Below are positions 8,371-18,677 of a stretch of DNA of 64,000 nt, piece by piece. The translations under genes and the position numbers were made by a program. This DNA is from Flavobacterium indicum GPTSA100-9 = DSM 17447 (GTDB lineage Bacteria > Bacteroidota > Bacteroidia > Flavobacteriales > Flavobacteriaceae), in NCBI RefSeq assembly GCF_000455605.1, contig NC_017025.1, forward strand, positions 2,170,001-2,234,000, written 5' to 3'. Under the pieces are notes generated by a model. The model was given only the letters and a program-made list of their open reading frames with translations. It did not search any database and was not told the DNA's origin. Each line of letters begins with the position of its first letter. The stretch's first letter is position 1.

Positions 8371-9816
8371 TTATTTATCCTTCTTTTGAGTAATATAATA
8401 AACTGGTATTCCTATTAATACAATTAATAATCCTAAACCCGTATTTTTTGTATCATAAATTAGCAATATAGCGCATATTATTGAAGTCAAAACTATATAC
8501 AATGCTGGAACAAAAGGATATCCAAAAGCTTTATAAGGTCTTTCCATGTTGGGTTCAGTTCTTCTTAAAATAAAAATACCATAAATAGTTAGTATATAAA
8601 ACAATAAAGAGGCAAAAGTAGCATACGTTAAAAGATCACCATATTTACCTGATAGACACAGCATACAAGCCCACAAACATTGCACCCAAAGTGCTTTTGC
8701 AGGAACATTATTTTTATTTAATTGACTGGCTTGTTTAAAAAACAAACCGTCTTTTGACATGGCATAAAACAATCTCCCTCCGGCTAATATAATACCACTA
8801 TTACATCCAAAAGTAGAAATCATAATTAATCCAGCCATTACAAAAACACCTACATTTCCTAAAATTATATTTGCTGCCGCTGCACCTACTCTATCATCAC
8901 TAGCAAACATCATTCCTTTAGACATTACATCAATTCCGCTAGGACTTCCGTCAATTGGCAATAGAGCCAAATAAGCTAAATTGGCTAATAAATATATAAC
9001 TGTTACAATTAAAGTTCCTAAAAACAAACTTCGAGGAATATTTTTTCTTGGATCTTTAATTTCTGCTGCAATAAAAGTCACATTATTCCATGCATCACTT
9101 GAGAACAATGAATTAATAATGGTTGCTCCAACGGCACCAACCAATGCCAATCCGCTCAAATTAATTATTTCAGTAGTACCATCTTCTTTAATTATGGTTT
9201 TAAAAGCATGCCATGGATGTTCAAAATTTGAACTTAAAACATCAGTTTGTAATCCAACGTACAATCCTAAAACAATTAATGCAAAAAGAGCAAATAATTT
9301 TGCAACCGTAAAAAACAATTGGACTTTTTTCCCACTTTGCACCCCATTAGTATTAATATACGTCAGTAAAACAATACTGATAATAGCCATTATTTGTTTC
9401 AGTGAAATTTGAAAAATACCTAAATCAGCTAGCGTTAAATCAAGTTGCGGAATAAAGATAGCCGTATAATTGGCAAATGCCACAGCCACAGCTGCAATAA
9501 CACCTGTTTGAATAACTGTAAATACAGTCCACCCGTACAAGAAAGAAATGAGCTTACCATAAGCTTTTTGAATGTAAACATATTGACCACCTGCATTAGG
9601 CATCATCCCTGCTAATTCACCATAACTTAATGCTGCTGACATAGTTAGAAGCCCTGTCAATAACCAAGTAAACAATAACCAACCGGAAGACCCTAAATCT
9701 CGAGCCATAGCTGCAGTTACAATAAAAATACCAGAACCAATCATGGATCCTGCAACAATACTTGTCGCATTTAATAAATTTAATTCTTTTTTAAATTCTG
9801 GATTCGTTTCACTCAT
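8371..9816 (-). CDS. APC-superfamily amino acid permease
   Basis: An inner-membrane amino acid/polyamine transporter or exchanger of 481 residues with about twelve hydrophobic helices. The first helix contains the APC substrate-binding loop GSMIGSGIFIV, and the region around GGQYVYIQKAYG matches the helix 2-3 loop of LAT/AdiC-like members. The start is the ATG giving MSETNPEF; the frame extends upstream by 13 codons from a TTG that I consider spurious. No neighbouring metabolic gene hints at the substrate. The stop lies at the edge of the shared bidirectional terminator. Confidence 0.88.
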   Translation of the reverse strand: MSETNPEFKKELNLLNATSIVAGSMIGSGIFIVTAAMARDLGSSGWLLFTWLLTGLLTMSAALSYGELAGMMPNAGGQYVYIQKAYGKLISFLYGWTVFTVIQTGVIAAVAVAFANYTAIFIPQLDLTLADLGIFQISLKQIMAIISIVLLTYINTNGVQSGKKVQLFFTVAKLFALFALIVLGLYVGLQTDVLSSNFEHPWHAFKTIIKEDGTTEIINLSGLALVGAVGATIINSLFSSDAWNNVTFIAAEIKDPRKNIPRSLFLGTLIVTVIYLLANLAYLALLPIDGSPSGIDVMSKGMMFASDDRVGAAAANIILGNVGVFVMAGLIMISTFGCNSGIILAGGRLFYAMSKDGLFFKQASQLNKNNVPAKALWVQCLWACMLCLSGKYGDLLTYATFASLLFYILTIYGIFILRRTEPNMERPYKAFGYPFVPALYIVLTSIICAILLIYDTKNTGLGLLIVLIGIPVYYITQKKDK

Positions 9817-10001
9817 ATAAATTACTTTTTGGCTAAAGATACTAAGATTGTACAAAACATTAACAAAAAGCTTAAAAACTTAAATTCAAATTTTTCTCAT
9901 TTAGTAAATACTACAATCGTCGAATAAATCTTACATTAAAACGATTATTTAATGCTTTACTTTTTTTTATCACTAACTTTAATACACTAAAAATCAACAT
10001 T

Positions 10002-10661
10002 ATGAAACTATTTTTTTCAAATTTGGCATTTTTATTTTTTTATTTAGGATTTGCTCAAGTAGGTATTGGAACATCTTCTCCAACAGAAAGTTTAGATATT
10101 AATGGAACCTTACGTATAAGAACAATAGACACGAGTGTTAACCTAAAGGCTGATTCAATCTTAGTAGCAGATAGAGATGGTGTTGTAAAAAGATTAAACG
10201 CTAAAGAAATTTTAAACAATACATTAAAAACTGCTGTAAAAGGTTCATTTAGCAGCAGTGCTCTTGTTAATTTAACTTTACTAGCTGGACAAGTAAAAAT
10301 TCCGTTTAATGCAATTGAATTTGATTTGAATGCAGAATACAATACTGCAACGAATACATTTACCGCTAAACAAGACGGAATTTATCAAATTTATGCACAA
10401 ATAAAAGCAGATAATACCCTAAGTATTTCTACCAACTTTGGTTTAGCAATCTATAAAAATGGAACCCTTTTAAGTAGAAATAGCTTTGCTAATATTGGAA
10501 TATTGGGAATTAATGCCACTCCACCTGCAAGATCGGCACAAAATTTAGTGCAATTAAATACAGGAGATACCATTACATTTTACGTAGTTTCCACATTAGC
10601 TTCCGTATCTATTTTAGGAGAAAAAGAAGACTGTTATTTTAGTATTTTACAAGTGAGATAA
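10002..10661 (+). CDS. secreted protein with C1q/TNF-like C-terminal domain
   Basis: A protein of 219 residues with a signal peptide ending near residue 18 (LGFAQ). The mature N-terminus carries VGIGTSSPTESLDING, a motif I know from the start of many flavobacterial secreted fibre-like proteins. Residues about 95-219 look like a C1q/TNF jelly-roll: an opening FNAIEFDLN strand, FTAKQDGIYQIYAQI as the central Tyr-containing strand, then GLAIYKNG and a GDTITFYVV strand. Such domains trimerise and bind surfaces or ligands. It is convergent with, and one base from, the LysM hydrolase gene. The function is unknown; surface or fibre attachment is a guess. Confidence 0.7.
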   Translation: MKLFFSNLAFLFFYLGFAQVGIGTSSPTESLDINGTLRIRTIDTSVNLKADSILVADRDGVVKRLNAKEILNNTLKTAVKGSFSSSALVNLTLLAGQVKIPFNAIEFDLNAEYNTATNTFTAKQDGIYQIYAQIKADNTLSISTNFGLAIYKNGTLLSRNSFANIGILGINATPPARSAQNLVQLNTGDTITFYVVSTLASVSILGEKEDCYFSILQVR

Positions 10662-10662
10662 A

Positions 10663-12009
10663 TTAATTTAAAATACGATTGATTTGCACAAAACGGCGAC
10701 TATAATAAGCCTCATTAACCGAAGAAACTATAACACCATTATTGGTTGAAGAATGAATAAATTTGATATCATTTTCTGTTACTTCAGTAATCATTCCTAC
10801 ATGACTTATTCCGCTTCTTACTGTTTTAAAAAAGATTAAATCACCTTTTTGTGCTTGTGAACGATCAATTTTTATACCCACATTTGCCATTTCCCAAGAA
10901 GACCTTGGCAAATTCATTTCTAAATATTTAAATGTATAAGAAACAAAACCTGAACAATCAAAACCTCTTCTATCACTTCCACCACTTCTATATCTAACAC
11001 CAATACATTCTGACGCTTTAGAAATTAAAAACTCTGCTTTTGTTATGGCATCAGCATCCATTGGAGGAACGTAAGTAGGCGTATTTTCTTCTTCGTATTC
11101 TTGTATTGTTTTTGGTTTATCTTCTTTGGCTACCAAATTTTTACGTAAAACTAAAACTTGTCCAGCTTTTAATTCCTTAACATTAGGATTTAATGCATCG
11201 AGTTCAGCAACTGTTAAACCGTATTTCTTAGCAATTCCAAATTTTGTTTCTCTTGGCTCAACTCTATGGTTTTCAGTTAATGAATCAATTTCTTCTTTAA
11301 TTTCTTCTTTTTCTTTTTGTGTTAATTCGAGGGTAGTTTTTTCTTCCTCTATGATTTTCTTTTTTTCTTCTTTTATATTTTTCCCTTTTACTATTACTGC
11401 TTCGCTAGACGGAATAAAAACAACGTCTTTTACATCTAATTTATCATTTACAATTTGTGGATTTGCTTGTCTTAATTCTTCTACAGAAACATTATATTTT
11501 TTTGCAATTACATAAAAAGACTCACCAGAACCAACAATGTGTTTTTGATTTTTTGTATTCGTTTTTGATTTTCTAGTAACTTCTTTTGTTTTTTCCTCCT
11601 TTGGTACTTTAACGCCTTTAGGTAAACGTATTACTTCACCAATTTGAAGGTTCTCAGGCTTAATTTCAGGATTCAAGTCTGTTAAAGTTTCGTACCCAAC
11701 ATTAAATTTTCTAGAAATCGTATAAAAGGATTCTCCATTTTGAACCTTGTAAGTAGTACCCTTTGGAATTACTTTTTTAGGTTCATCTTTCTTTTTTGAA
11801 TATTTTGGTAGTATCAATTCGGTATCTAATGCTAAAACTCCTTTTGCTTTTGGATTTAAATCAAGGATTTCTTTTTCGGTTACATTATATTTTTTGGCAA
11901 TACTATAAACCGATTCACCTTTCACAACTTTATGCTTTATTTTTTGCTGAGAAAAAACAAAAATTGACATAAAAAAGAATAAAAAAGTGATCAGTTTTTT
12001 AATTGACAT
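10663..12009 (-). CDS. cell-wall hydrolase with four LysM repeats and NlpC/P60 domain
   Basis: A secreted peptidoglycan endopeptidase of 448 residues that cleaves stem peptides. A signal peptide (residues 1-20) is followed by four LysM repeats at about 26-69, 86-131, 157-201 and 248-290, separated by Lys/Glu-rich linkers, and then a C-terminal NlpC/P60 domain from about 323. The catalytic residues are visible: Cys352 in GFDCSGF, His403 in ISHVGM and His419 in FIHSST. Four LysM repeats suggest tight wall binding. It is monocistronic. Confidence 0.93.
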   Translation of the reverse strand: MSIKKLITFLFFFMSIFVFSQQKIKHKVVKGESVYSIAKKYNVTEKEILDLNPKAKGVLALDTELILPKYSKKKDEPKKVIPKGTTYKVQNGESFYTISRKFNVGYETLTDLNPEIKPENLQIGEVIRLPKGVKVPKEEKTKEVTRKSKTNTKNQKHIVGSGESFYVIAKKYNVSVEELRQANPQIVNDKLDVKDVVFIPSSEAVIVKGKNIKEEKKKIIEEEKTTLELTQKEKEEIKEEIDSLTENHRVEPRETKFGIAKKYGLTVAELDALNPNVKELKAGQVLVLRKNLVAKEDKPKTIQEYEEENTPTYVPPMDADAITKAEFLISKASECIGVRYRSGGSDRRGFDCSGFVSYTFKYLEMNLPRSSWEMANVGIKIDRSQAQKGDLIFFKTVRSGISHVGMITEVTENDIKFIHSSTNNGVIVSSVNEAYYSRRFVQINRILN

Positions 12010-12105
12010 AAATACTAAATTGAATGGATAATAAAATAAAGAGTCGCAAGTTAAAAAATTGAAATTTTAAAATTAATGGATTTAACACTTTTTTATTACC
12101 CTAAC

Positions 12106-12131
12106 AAAAAAAAGCTCCCATAAAGAGAGCT
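12106..12131 (-). terminator. Rho-independent terminator of the shorter aconitase gene
   Basis: On the minus strand, AGCTCTC and GGGAGCT (one mismatch) enclose a short loop and are followed by seven or more T. Confidence 0.65.
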
Positions 12132-12153
12132 ATTTTAATTATAATTATTTTTA

Positions 12154-14418
12154 TTAAAACTTACCTGCTGCAATTAAATTTAATGCCGAACCTGCTTTAA
12201 ACCAACCTATTTGACTATCATTATAAGTATGATTTGCCAATATCAGATCTTTTGATCCATCTGAATGAACAAACGCTATTGTTAGCGGTTTTCCGGGTGC
12301 AAATTCTGTTAAATCTAAGAAATTGATGGTATCATCTTCCTGAATTTTATCATAATCCGACTCATTTGCAAATGTTAAAGCCAACATTCCCTGTTTTTTC
12401 AAATTCGTTTCATGAATACGCGCAAATGACTTTACCAATACTGCTTTTACACCTAAAAAGCGTGGTTCCATGGCTGCATGTTCTCGTGAAGAACCTTCCC
12501 CATAATTGTGATCACCCACAACAATAGAAGGAATTCCGGCTACTTTATAGGCTCTTTGCACTTTTGGCACTTCGTCGTAAACTCCTGTTAATTGATTTTT
12601 TACCGAGTTTACTTTTCCATTAAAAGCATTTTCAGCTCCTATAAGCATATTATTGGAAATATTATCTAAATGACCACGATAACGCAACCAAGGTCCTGCC
12701 ATTGAAATATGATCGGTGGTACATTTTCCATAAGCTTTTATTAACAACTTTGCTCCTGTTATATTTTTGCCATCCCAAGGCGCAAACGGAGCTAATAATT
12801 GTAATCGATCCGAAGTTGGTGAAACTATAACTTCCACTGATGAACCATCTGCTGCTGGGGCTTGAAATCCGGGATCATCAACGGCAAATCCTTTTGTTGG
12901 CAACTCTTCCCCTTGGGGAGGTAAGAATTTCACTTCTTCTCCATTATCATTGATTAGCGTATCAGTTATTGGATTAAAATCTAAACGACCCGATATAGCC
13001 AGTACAGCAACCATTTCTGGCGAAGTTACAAAAGCATGCGTATTCGGATTACCATCTGCACGTTTTGAGAAATTTCTATTAAAAGAATGAACAATTGTAT
13101 TTTTTTCTTGTTTTTCCGCACCTGCTCTGTCCCACTGCCCTATGCAAGGTCCGCAAGCATTAGTAAATACTTTTGTACCCATTTTTTCGAAAGTAGCAAG
13201 AATTCCATCCCTTTCAATTGTAAATCTAATTTGTTCAGAACCTGGATTAATTCCAAATTCAGCTTTAGGAGTTATACCATACGCAACAGCTTGTTCTACA
13301 ATTGATGCAGCTCTAGACATATCTTCATAAGATGAATTAGTACAAGAACCAATTAATCCCCACTCAACTTTAATAGGCCAATCATTTTTAGCGGCTTCTT
13401 CTTTCATTTTAGAAACAGGTGTACCTCGATCTGGTGTGAAAGGTCCGTTAATATGAGGCTCTAGTTCAGACAGATTAATTTCAATCAATTGATCAAAATA
13501 CTGCTCTGGATTAGCATACACTTCTTCATCAGCTGTTAAATAAGATGCAACTTTATCTGCGGCATCCACTACATCTTGTCGACCAGTTGCTGTTAAATAT
13601 CTCCTCATGGAATCATCATAACCAAAAGTTGAAGTAGTCGCACCTATTTCTGCTCCCATATTACAAATGGTTCCTTTACCAGTACAAGACATTGCTTTTG
13701 CGCCCTCTCCAAAATATTCTAGAATTGCACCTGTTCCACCTTTAACCGTTAAAATATCTGCTACTTTTAAAATAACATCCTTAGGAGCTGTCCAACCATT
13801 TAACCTACCTGTTAATTTCACACCTATTAATTTAGGAAATTTTAATTCCCATGACATGCCCGACATTACATCAACAGCGTCTGCACCACCCACACCAATT
13901 GCCAACATTCCAAGACCTCCAGCGTTTACAGTATGGGAATCAGTCCCTATCATCATTCCACCTGGAAATGCATAATTTTCTAAAACAATTTGGTGAATAA
14001 TTCCAGAACCTGGTTTCCAAAAACCAATGCCGTATTTATTGGAAACAGAAGATAAAAAGTCAAAAACTTCTTTTGATTGTTTATTAGCAAAAGCCAAGTC
14101 TTGTTTTGCACCATCTCGTGCTTGAATTAAGTGATCACAATGCACAGTAGTAGGAACTGCGACTTTACTTTTTCCTGCATGCATAAATTGCAATAATGCC
14201 ATTTGAGCTGTTGCATCTTGACAAGCAACTCTATCTGGAGCAAAATCAACATAATCCTTTCCACGCTCATAAACAATTGAAGGAACTCCCTCCCATAAAT
14301 GGGAATATAAAATTTTTTCAGTTAATGTAAGTGGTCTTCCTACTAGTGCTCTTGCTTTATCCACACGACTAGTCAAATTAGAATACACTTTTTCAATCAT
14401 TTCAATATCAAAAGCCAT
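12154..14418 (-). CDS. acn: aconitate hydratase (AcnA/mitochondrial type)
   Basis: Isomerises citrate to isocitrate in the TCA cycle using a [4Fe-4S] cluster. The three cluster cysteines are in GSCTNSS and in CGPCIGQ, and the swivelling C-terminal domain shows [12 protein letters not shown]. At 754 residues it has the size of the mitochondrial-type enzyme, shorter than the roughly 890-residue AcnA/IRP1 form. It lies directly downstream of acnB on the same strand, but a strong terminator separates them, so they are probably regulated independently. Two unrelated-subfamily aconitases side by side give redundancy, for example for oxidative stress (inference). Confidence 0.95.
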   Translation of the reverse strand: MAFDIEMIEKVYSNLTSRVDKARALVGRPLTLTEKILYSHLWEGVPSIVYERGKDYVDFAPDRVACQDATAQMALLQFMHAGKSKVAVPTTVHCDHLIQARDGAKQDLAFANKQSKEVFDFLSSVSNKYGIGFWKPGSGIIHQIVLENYAFPGGMMIGTDSHTVNAGGLGMLAIGVGGADAVDVMSGMSWELKFPKLIGVKLTGRLNGWTAPKDVILKVADILTVKGGTGAILEYFGEGAKAMSCTGKGTICNMGAEIGATTSTFGYDDSMRRYLTATGRQDVVDAADKVASYLTADEEVYANPEQYFDQLIEINLSELEPHINGPFTPDRGTPVSKMKEEAAKNDWPIKVEWGLIGSCTNSSYEDMSRAASIVEQAVAYGITPKAEFGINPGSEQIRFTIERDGILATFEKMGTKVFTNACGPCIGQWDRAGAEKQEKNTIVHSFNRNFSKRADGNPNTHAFVTSPEMVAVLAISGRLDFNPITDTLINDNGEEVKFLPPQGEELPTKGFAVDDPGFQAPAADGSSVEVIVSPTSDRLQLLAPFAPWDGKNITGAKLLIKAYGKCTTDHISMAGPWLRYRGHLDNISNNMLIGAENAFNGKVNSVKNQLTGVYDEVPKVQRAYKVAGIPSIVVGDHNYGEGSSREHAAMEPRFLGVKAVLVKSFARIHETNLKKQGMLALTFANESDYDKIQEDDTINFLDLTEFAPGKPLTIAFVHSDGSKDLILANHTYNDSQIGWFKAGSALNLIAAGKF

Positions 14419-14451
14419 AAGTATGTGTTTTATAAATATTTACTAATTTAC

Positions 14452-14486
14452 AAAATAAAAAAAGCCTGAGTTTAAAACTCAGGCTT
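14452..14486 (-). terminator. Rho-independent terminator of acnB
   Basis: Twelve-base perfect arms AAGCCTGAGTTT and AAACTCAGGCTT, followed on the minus strand by a T-rich run. Confidence 0.8.
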
Positions 14487-14514
14487 AAATATTTGTTAAT
14501 AAATTAAAGTACAA

Positions 14515-17286
14515 TTATCCAACTAATAATTTATGTGATGGAGCAAATTTAGTTAAGTTAATTCCCTCAACTGCTTTAACATACTCTTCAATTGAAGGTG
14601 TACGTCCTAAAATTGTAGATAATACAACCACTGGAGTAGAAGAAAGTAACGATTCTCCTTTTTTCTCAGCTGAATCTTCAACCACACGTCCTTGGAACAA
14701 ACGAGTTGATGTAGCCATAACAGTATCTCCTTTAGCAGCTTTTTCTTGATTACCCATACATAAGTTACAACCAGGACGCTCTAAGTATAACATATTTTCA
14801 TATTCCGTACGCGCAACTGCTTTTGGATTGTTATCATCAAATTCGAAGCCAGAATATTTTTGTAATACTTCCCAATCACCTTCTGCTTTTAATTCGTCAA
14901 CAATATTGTAAGTTGGAGGAGCAACAACTAATGGCGCTTTAAATTCCACTTTACCTTGTTGAGCTTCGATATTTTTAAGCATTTGAGCTAAAATTTTCAT
15001 ATCGCCTTTATGCACCATACAAGAACCGATAAATCCTAAATCTACTTTTTTATCTCCACCATAGAACGATAAAGGACGAATGGTATCGTGTGTATAACGT
15101 TTAGATACGTCTTTATTGTTTACATCTGGGTCAGCAATCATTGGTTCAGCAATAACATCTAAATCCACCACAACTTCAGCATAATATTTTGCATTGGCAT
15201 CTGGTTTAAGAGCTGGTTGCTCACCAGAACGGATTTCTGCAATTCTTTTATTTGCCTTATCAATTAAACCTTGAAGCACTTTATTAGCATTATCCATTCC
15301 CTTATCAATCATGATTTGGATTCTAGATTTAGCAATTTCTAATGACTCAATTAAGGTTTCATCTTCTGAAATACAGATGGATGCTTTCGCTTTCATTTCA
15401 GCCGTCCAATCTGTAAATGTAAAGGCCTGATCTGCAGTTAATGTACCGATATGTACCTCAATGATTCTTCCTTGGAATACATTTTCACCACCAAACTGAT
15501 GTAACATTTGCGCTTGCGTAGCATGAACTACATCACGGAAATCCATATACGATTTCATTTCACCTTTAAAGGTTACTTTAACAGATTCTGGTATTGGCAT
15601 TGATGCTTCACCGGTAGCTAAAGCTAATGCAACAGTACCTGAATCGGCCCCAAATGCCACACCTTTAGACATACGTGTATGTGAATCTCCACCAATAATA
15701 ATGGCTCTGTCATCTACCGTAATATCATTTAAAACTTTATGAATAACGTCTGTCATTGAATGATAAACACCTTTAGGATCACGAGCTGTAATTAAACCGA
15801 AATCATTCATGAACTTCATTAATTTCGGAATATTAGTTTGCGCTTTTTTATCCCAAACAGAAGCTGTATGACAACCCGATTGATAAGCTCCATCTACAAT
15901 AGGAGAAATAACTGTAGCTGCCATTGATTCTAACTCTTGAGCAGTCATTAAACCTGTTGTATCTTGAGAACCAACAATATTTACAGTTACACGAACATCT
16001 GATCCTGCATGTAAAACTTTTCCAGGAGTAGTTCCTACTGCATTTCTATTAAAGATTTTTTCTACTGCTGTTAACCCTTGACCTTCGTTTGAAATTTCTT
16101 TAGAAGGAGCAAAAACCACAGGCGCTTCAATTCCTAATGTTTTAGCAGCAAACGTTTGGATTTTTTTACCAAAAACAATTGCATAAGACCCTCCTGCTTT
16201 GATGAATTCCATTTTTTGAGGAGTAAAAGATCTTGAAATATCAATTAACTCTTGGTCTCCATTATATAGTTTTTTTGTTTTCGTATTAATTGTTAATACA
16301 GTACCCGTTGCTACAGAATATTTTTGCTCTAAAACAGGTTCTCCGTTTTCACCACGAACAACTTCACCATTTTCATCCGTTTTCTTCACCCAGTTTTTCA
16401 AATCAATTCCAATACCACCCGTTACGTCAACAGTAGTCAAGAAAATAGGTGATATACCGTTTGTACCAGCTACAATTGGAGCGATATTTACAAATGGTAC
16501 ATAAGGACTTGCTTGCTTTCCTGTCCAAAGTGCCACGTTATTAACACCCGACATACGAGATGAACCTACACCCATAGTTCCTTTTTCAGCTACCAACATC
16601 ACACTTTTATCAGGGTGTTGCGCTTGTAAAGCTTTAATTTCCTCTTGTGCTTGAGGAGTAATCATACATTTTCCGTGCAATTCACGATCAGAACGAGAGT
16701 GTGCTTGATTTCCTGGAGATAATAAATCCGTAGAAATATCACCTTCCCCAGCAATAAAAGTTACCACTTTAATTTCTTCTGGTACTTCTGGTAATTTAGT
16801 GAAGAATTCTGCCTTAGCATAACTTTCTAAAATTTCTTTTGCAATACCATTTCCTTCTGCATAAGCATTTTTCAAACGATCTGTATCGGCTTCATATAAA
16901 AACACCTGTGTTTTTAATACTTCAGCCGCTTGTTTTGCAATTTCCGCATGTTGACCTAATGCTAAATCTAATAAAACAGCAATCGAAGGTCCACCTTTCA
17001 TGTGAGAAAGTAATTCAAAAGCAAAATCTGGCGTAATTTCAGCCACATTTTCTTCTCCTAAAATAATTTCTTTTAAAAATTTTGCTTTAACACCCGCCGC
17101 AGGAGTTGTTCCAGGTAATGTATTGTAAATAAAAAATTTCAAACAATCTTCTCTATTTACATTATTTACATCTTTAATTTGAGTTATAATCTCACTTAAT
17201 AATTCAGCAGTATCAATTGGTTTTGGATGAAGACCTTGTACTTTTCTTTCTTCAATCTCTTTAATGTAGTCGCTATAAATACTCAT
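14515..17286 (-). CDS. acnB: bifunctional aconitate hydratase 2 / 2-methylisocitrate dehydratase
   Basis: The AcnB-type aconitase of 923 residues: an N-terminal HEAT-like helical domain (about 1-160), then the swivel domain (SDRELHGKCMI, GSSRMSGVNN), then the catalytic [4Fe-4S] domains. Cluster ligands are seen in GCHTASVWD and in the C-terminal PGCNLCMGNQ. It acts in the TCA cycle and, by family knowledge, can serve the methylcitrate route for propionate. The domain order (swivel first) distinguishes it from the neighbouring 754-residue enzyme. A perfect -7 box lies about 50 bases upstream and a terminator follows. Confidence 0.95.
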   Translation of the reverse strand: MSIYSDYIKEIEERKVQGLHPKPIDTAELLSEIITQIKDVNNVNREDCLKFFIYNTLPGTTPAAGVKAKFLKEIILGEENVAEITPDFAFELLSHMKGGPSIAVLLDLALGQHAEIAKQAAEVLKTQVFLYEADTDRLKNAYAEGNGIAKEILESYAKAEFFTKLPEVPEEIKVVTFIAGEGDISTDLLSPGNQAHSRSDRELHGKCMITPQAQEEIKALQAQHPDKSVMLVAEKGTMGVGSSRMSGVNNVALWTGKQASPYVPFVNIAPIVAGTNGISPIFLTTVDVTGGIGIDLKNWVKKTDENGEVVRGENGEPVLEQKYSVATGTVLTINTKTKKLYNGDQELIDISRSFTPQKMEFIKAGGSYAIVFGKKIQTFAAKTLGIEAPVVFAPSKEISNEGQGLTAVEKIFNRNAVGTTPGKVLHAGSDVRVTVNIVGSQDTTGLMTAQELESMAATVISPIVDGAYQSGCHTASVWDKKAQTNIPKLMKFMNDFGLITARDPKGVYHSMTDVIHKVLNDITVDDRAIIIGGDSHTRMSKGVAFGADSGTVALALATGEASMPIPESVKVTFKGEMKSYMDFRDVVHATQAQMLHQFGGENVFQGRIIEVHIGTLTADQAFTFTDWTAEMKAKASICISEDETLIESLEIAKSRIQIMIDKGMDNANKVLQGLIDKANKRIAEIRSGEQPALKPDANAKYYAEVVVDLDVIAEPMIADPDVNNKDVSKRYTHDTIRPLSFYGGDKKVDLGFIGSCMVHKGDMKILAQMLKNIEAQQGKVEFKAPLVVAPPTYNIVDELKAEGDWEVLQKYSGFEFDDNNPKAVARTEYENMLYLERPGCNLCMGNQEKAAKGDTVMATSTRLFQGRVVEDSAEKKGESLLSSTPVVVLSTILGRTPSIEEYVKAVEGINLTKFAPSHKLLVG

Positions 17287-17337
17287 TTTAATTTTTCTTT
17301 TCTATGTTTAAGTTGATTTGTTTTTTTTAAAGCGACA

Positions 17338-17345
17338 CAAATTTA
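17338..17345 (-). promoter_or_regulatory. -7 promoter element of acnB
   Basis: Minus strand TAAATTTG, a perfect TAnnTTTG, 52 bases upstream of the acnB start codon. I see nothing else in the AT-rich gap up to 17543. Confidence 0.45.
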
Positions 17346-17543
17346 ACCATTTGAATTGAGATTAAAAAATTTTTAATAAAAATCCATATTCAAAGAAATA
17401 TTATTTATAATTATTCTATTTTGATAAATTAAGCGCAATAAAACGCTTTAAAATAGACGATTTTTTAAGAATTATTAATTTTTCAAAATCTTATTAAGAA
17501 TTTCTAAAAAAAGACCTAGGCATTTTGTCAAATTGATAAAAAA

Positions 17544-18644
17544 CTAGCGTTTTTGCATTATAGGTTTTTCTATAAAATGGTACAATAAATACGCAACTAA
17601 AAAAACAATGAACAAATAAATCATTATCAGTAACAAAGAGGGTATATCTTGCAGGTAATTTACTTTCAAATATTTAAACAAAACAGTAACCAAACTATAG
17701 TGAACTAAATAAACACTATACGACAGTTTACTTACTCCATTAATAATTTTAGATATAAATCCTTTACTTGAAACCCAAAAAATAAAAACAGGCAATGTAA
17801 ATGCAAAGGTTACCGAGGATAAAGTAAAATAAAATATGATAAAATAATTTGGACTTGAGACTATATCAAAACCCATCACATTCATAGCAACAAACTGTAA
17901 AAAGAAAAGATGAACTGCAACTATAAAAAGGTAAACACTGTATTTTTTTAAACTGTTTTGATAAAAATAATTCATCCATGCTAAAATAAAGCCCATTAAA
18001 ATAGCATCAATTCGATATATAACTAAAGATTTTACCTCTTCATTCCACTGCTTCATATTGATAATGAGATGATTTTGGCTCAACGAATATCGTAAAAAAT
18101 GAAAAATTGAAATGACTAGAACTGTTGTAATAATAAATCCTTTTTTTTTATTTTTAAATACTTTAAAACTAAGAAAAAACAAAAAAGGAGTTATCAAATA
18201 AGTCCACTCCTCTATACTTAAACTCCAAGATTCTGAAAAAAAAGTTAGGTGATTAGTAGAGAAATTTTGAATGAAAAAAAAATACCGCCAAACTTCCTTC
18301 ATTGAATACCCAATACTTAAACCTACTAAAATATTGAGTACCAAAACTACATAATAATTTGGCAAGGTTCTCATCCATCTTCTTCTTAAAAAATTAAAAA
18401 TGGTAGAAATTGTAAAAGCATTGGATAAATATAATTTTAAAATTATTCCTCCAATTAAAAAACCACTTAACACAAAAAACAATTCTACACCTGCAAAACC
18501 AAACAATCCGCTTAACGATATAAACAAAGGATTCGTACTATCGATTAGATAATAAATATGTGAAAACACAACCATACTAATTGCTAAAGCACGAACAACA
18601 TCTAAACCAAAGATTCGTTCACTTTGTTGTTTTTCTTGACTCAT
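17544..18644 (-). CDS. membrane acyltransferase (OafA/YrhL-type acyltransferase 3)
   Basis: An integral membrane acyltransferase of 366 residues with about ten hydrophobic helices. It transfers an acyl group, usually acetyl, to surface sugars. The N-terminal GLDVVRALAISMVVFSH contains the family arginine and the conserved His in helix 1; RRRWMRTLPNYY is the second family motif, and EEWTYLITPF contains the typical active-site-region Glu/Trp. No SGNH extension is fused and no sugar-biosynthesis genes are adjacent, so the acceptor is unknown. It is divergent from the copper-enzyme-like gene, whose promoter box overlaps the short intergenic gap. Confidence 0.88.
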   Translation of the reverse strand: MSQEKQQSERIFGLDVVRALAISMVVFSHIYYLIDSTNPLFISLSGLFGFAGVELFFVLSGFLIGGIILKLYLSNAFTISTIFNFLRRRWMRTLPNYYVVLVLNILVGLSIGYSMKEVWRYFFFIQNFSTNHLTFFSESWSLSIEEWTYLITPFLFFLSFKVFKNKKKGFIITTVLVISIFHFLRYSLSQNHLIINMKQWNEEVKSLVIYRIDAILMGFILAWMNYFYQNSLKKYSVYLFIVAVHLFFLQFVAMNVMGFDIVSSPNYFIIFYFTLSSVTFAFTLPVFIFWVSSKGFISKIINGVSKLSYSVYLVHYSLVTVLFKYLKVNYLQDIPSLLLIMIYLFIVFLVAYLLYHFIEKPIMQKR

Positions 18645-18650
18645 TTCTAT

Positions 18651-18658
18651 TATTTTTG
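18651..18658 (+). promoter_or_regulatory. -7 promoter element of the gene at 18678
   Basis: TATTTTTG matches TAnnTTTG and sits 20 bases before the ATG at 18678. It helps decide that start, because the frame opens upstream of this box at 18624. Confidence 0.45.
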
Positions 18659-18677
18659 TGATGTAAATTCAAAATGG

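Noticed and set aside
8981..9412. 143-residue plus-strand open frame inside the permease gene
   Set aside because: Antisense to transmembrane codons of a clear APC permease; no independent start signal.
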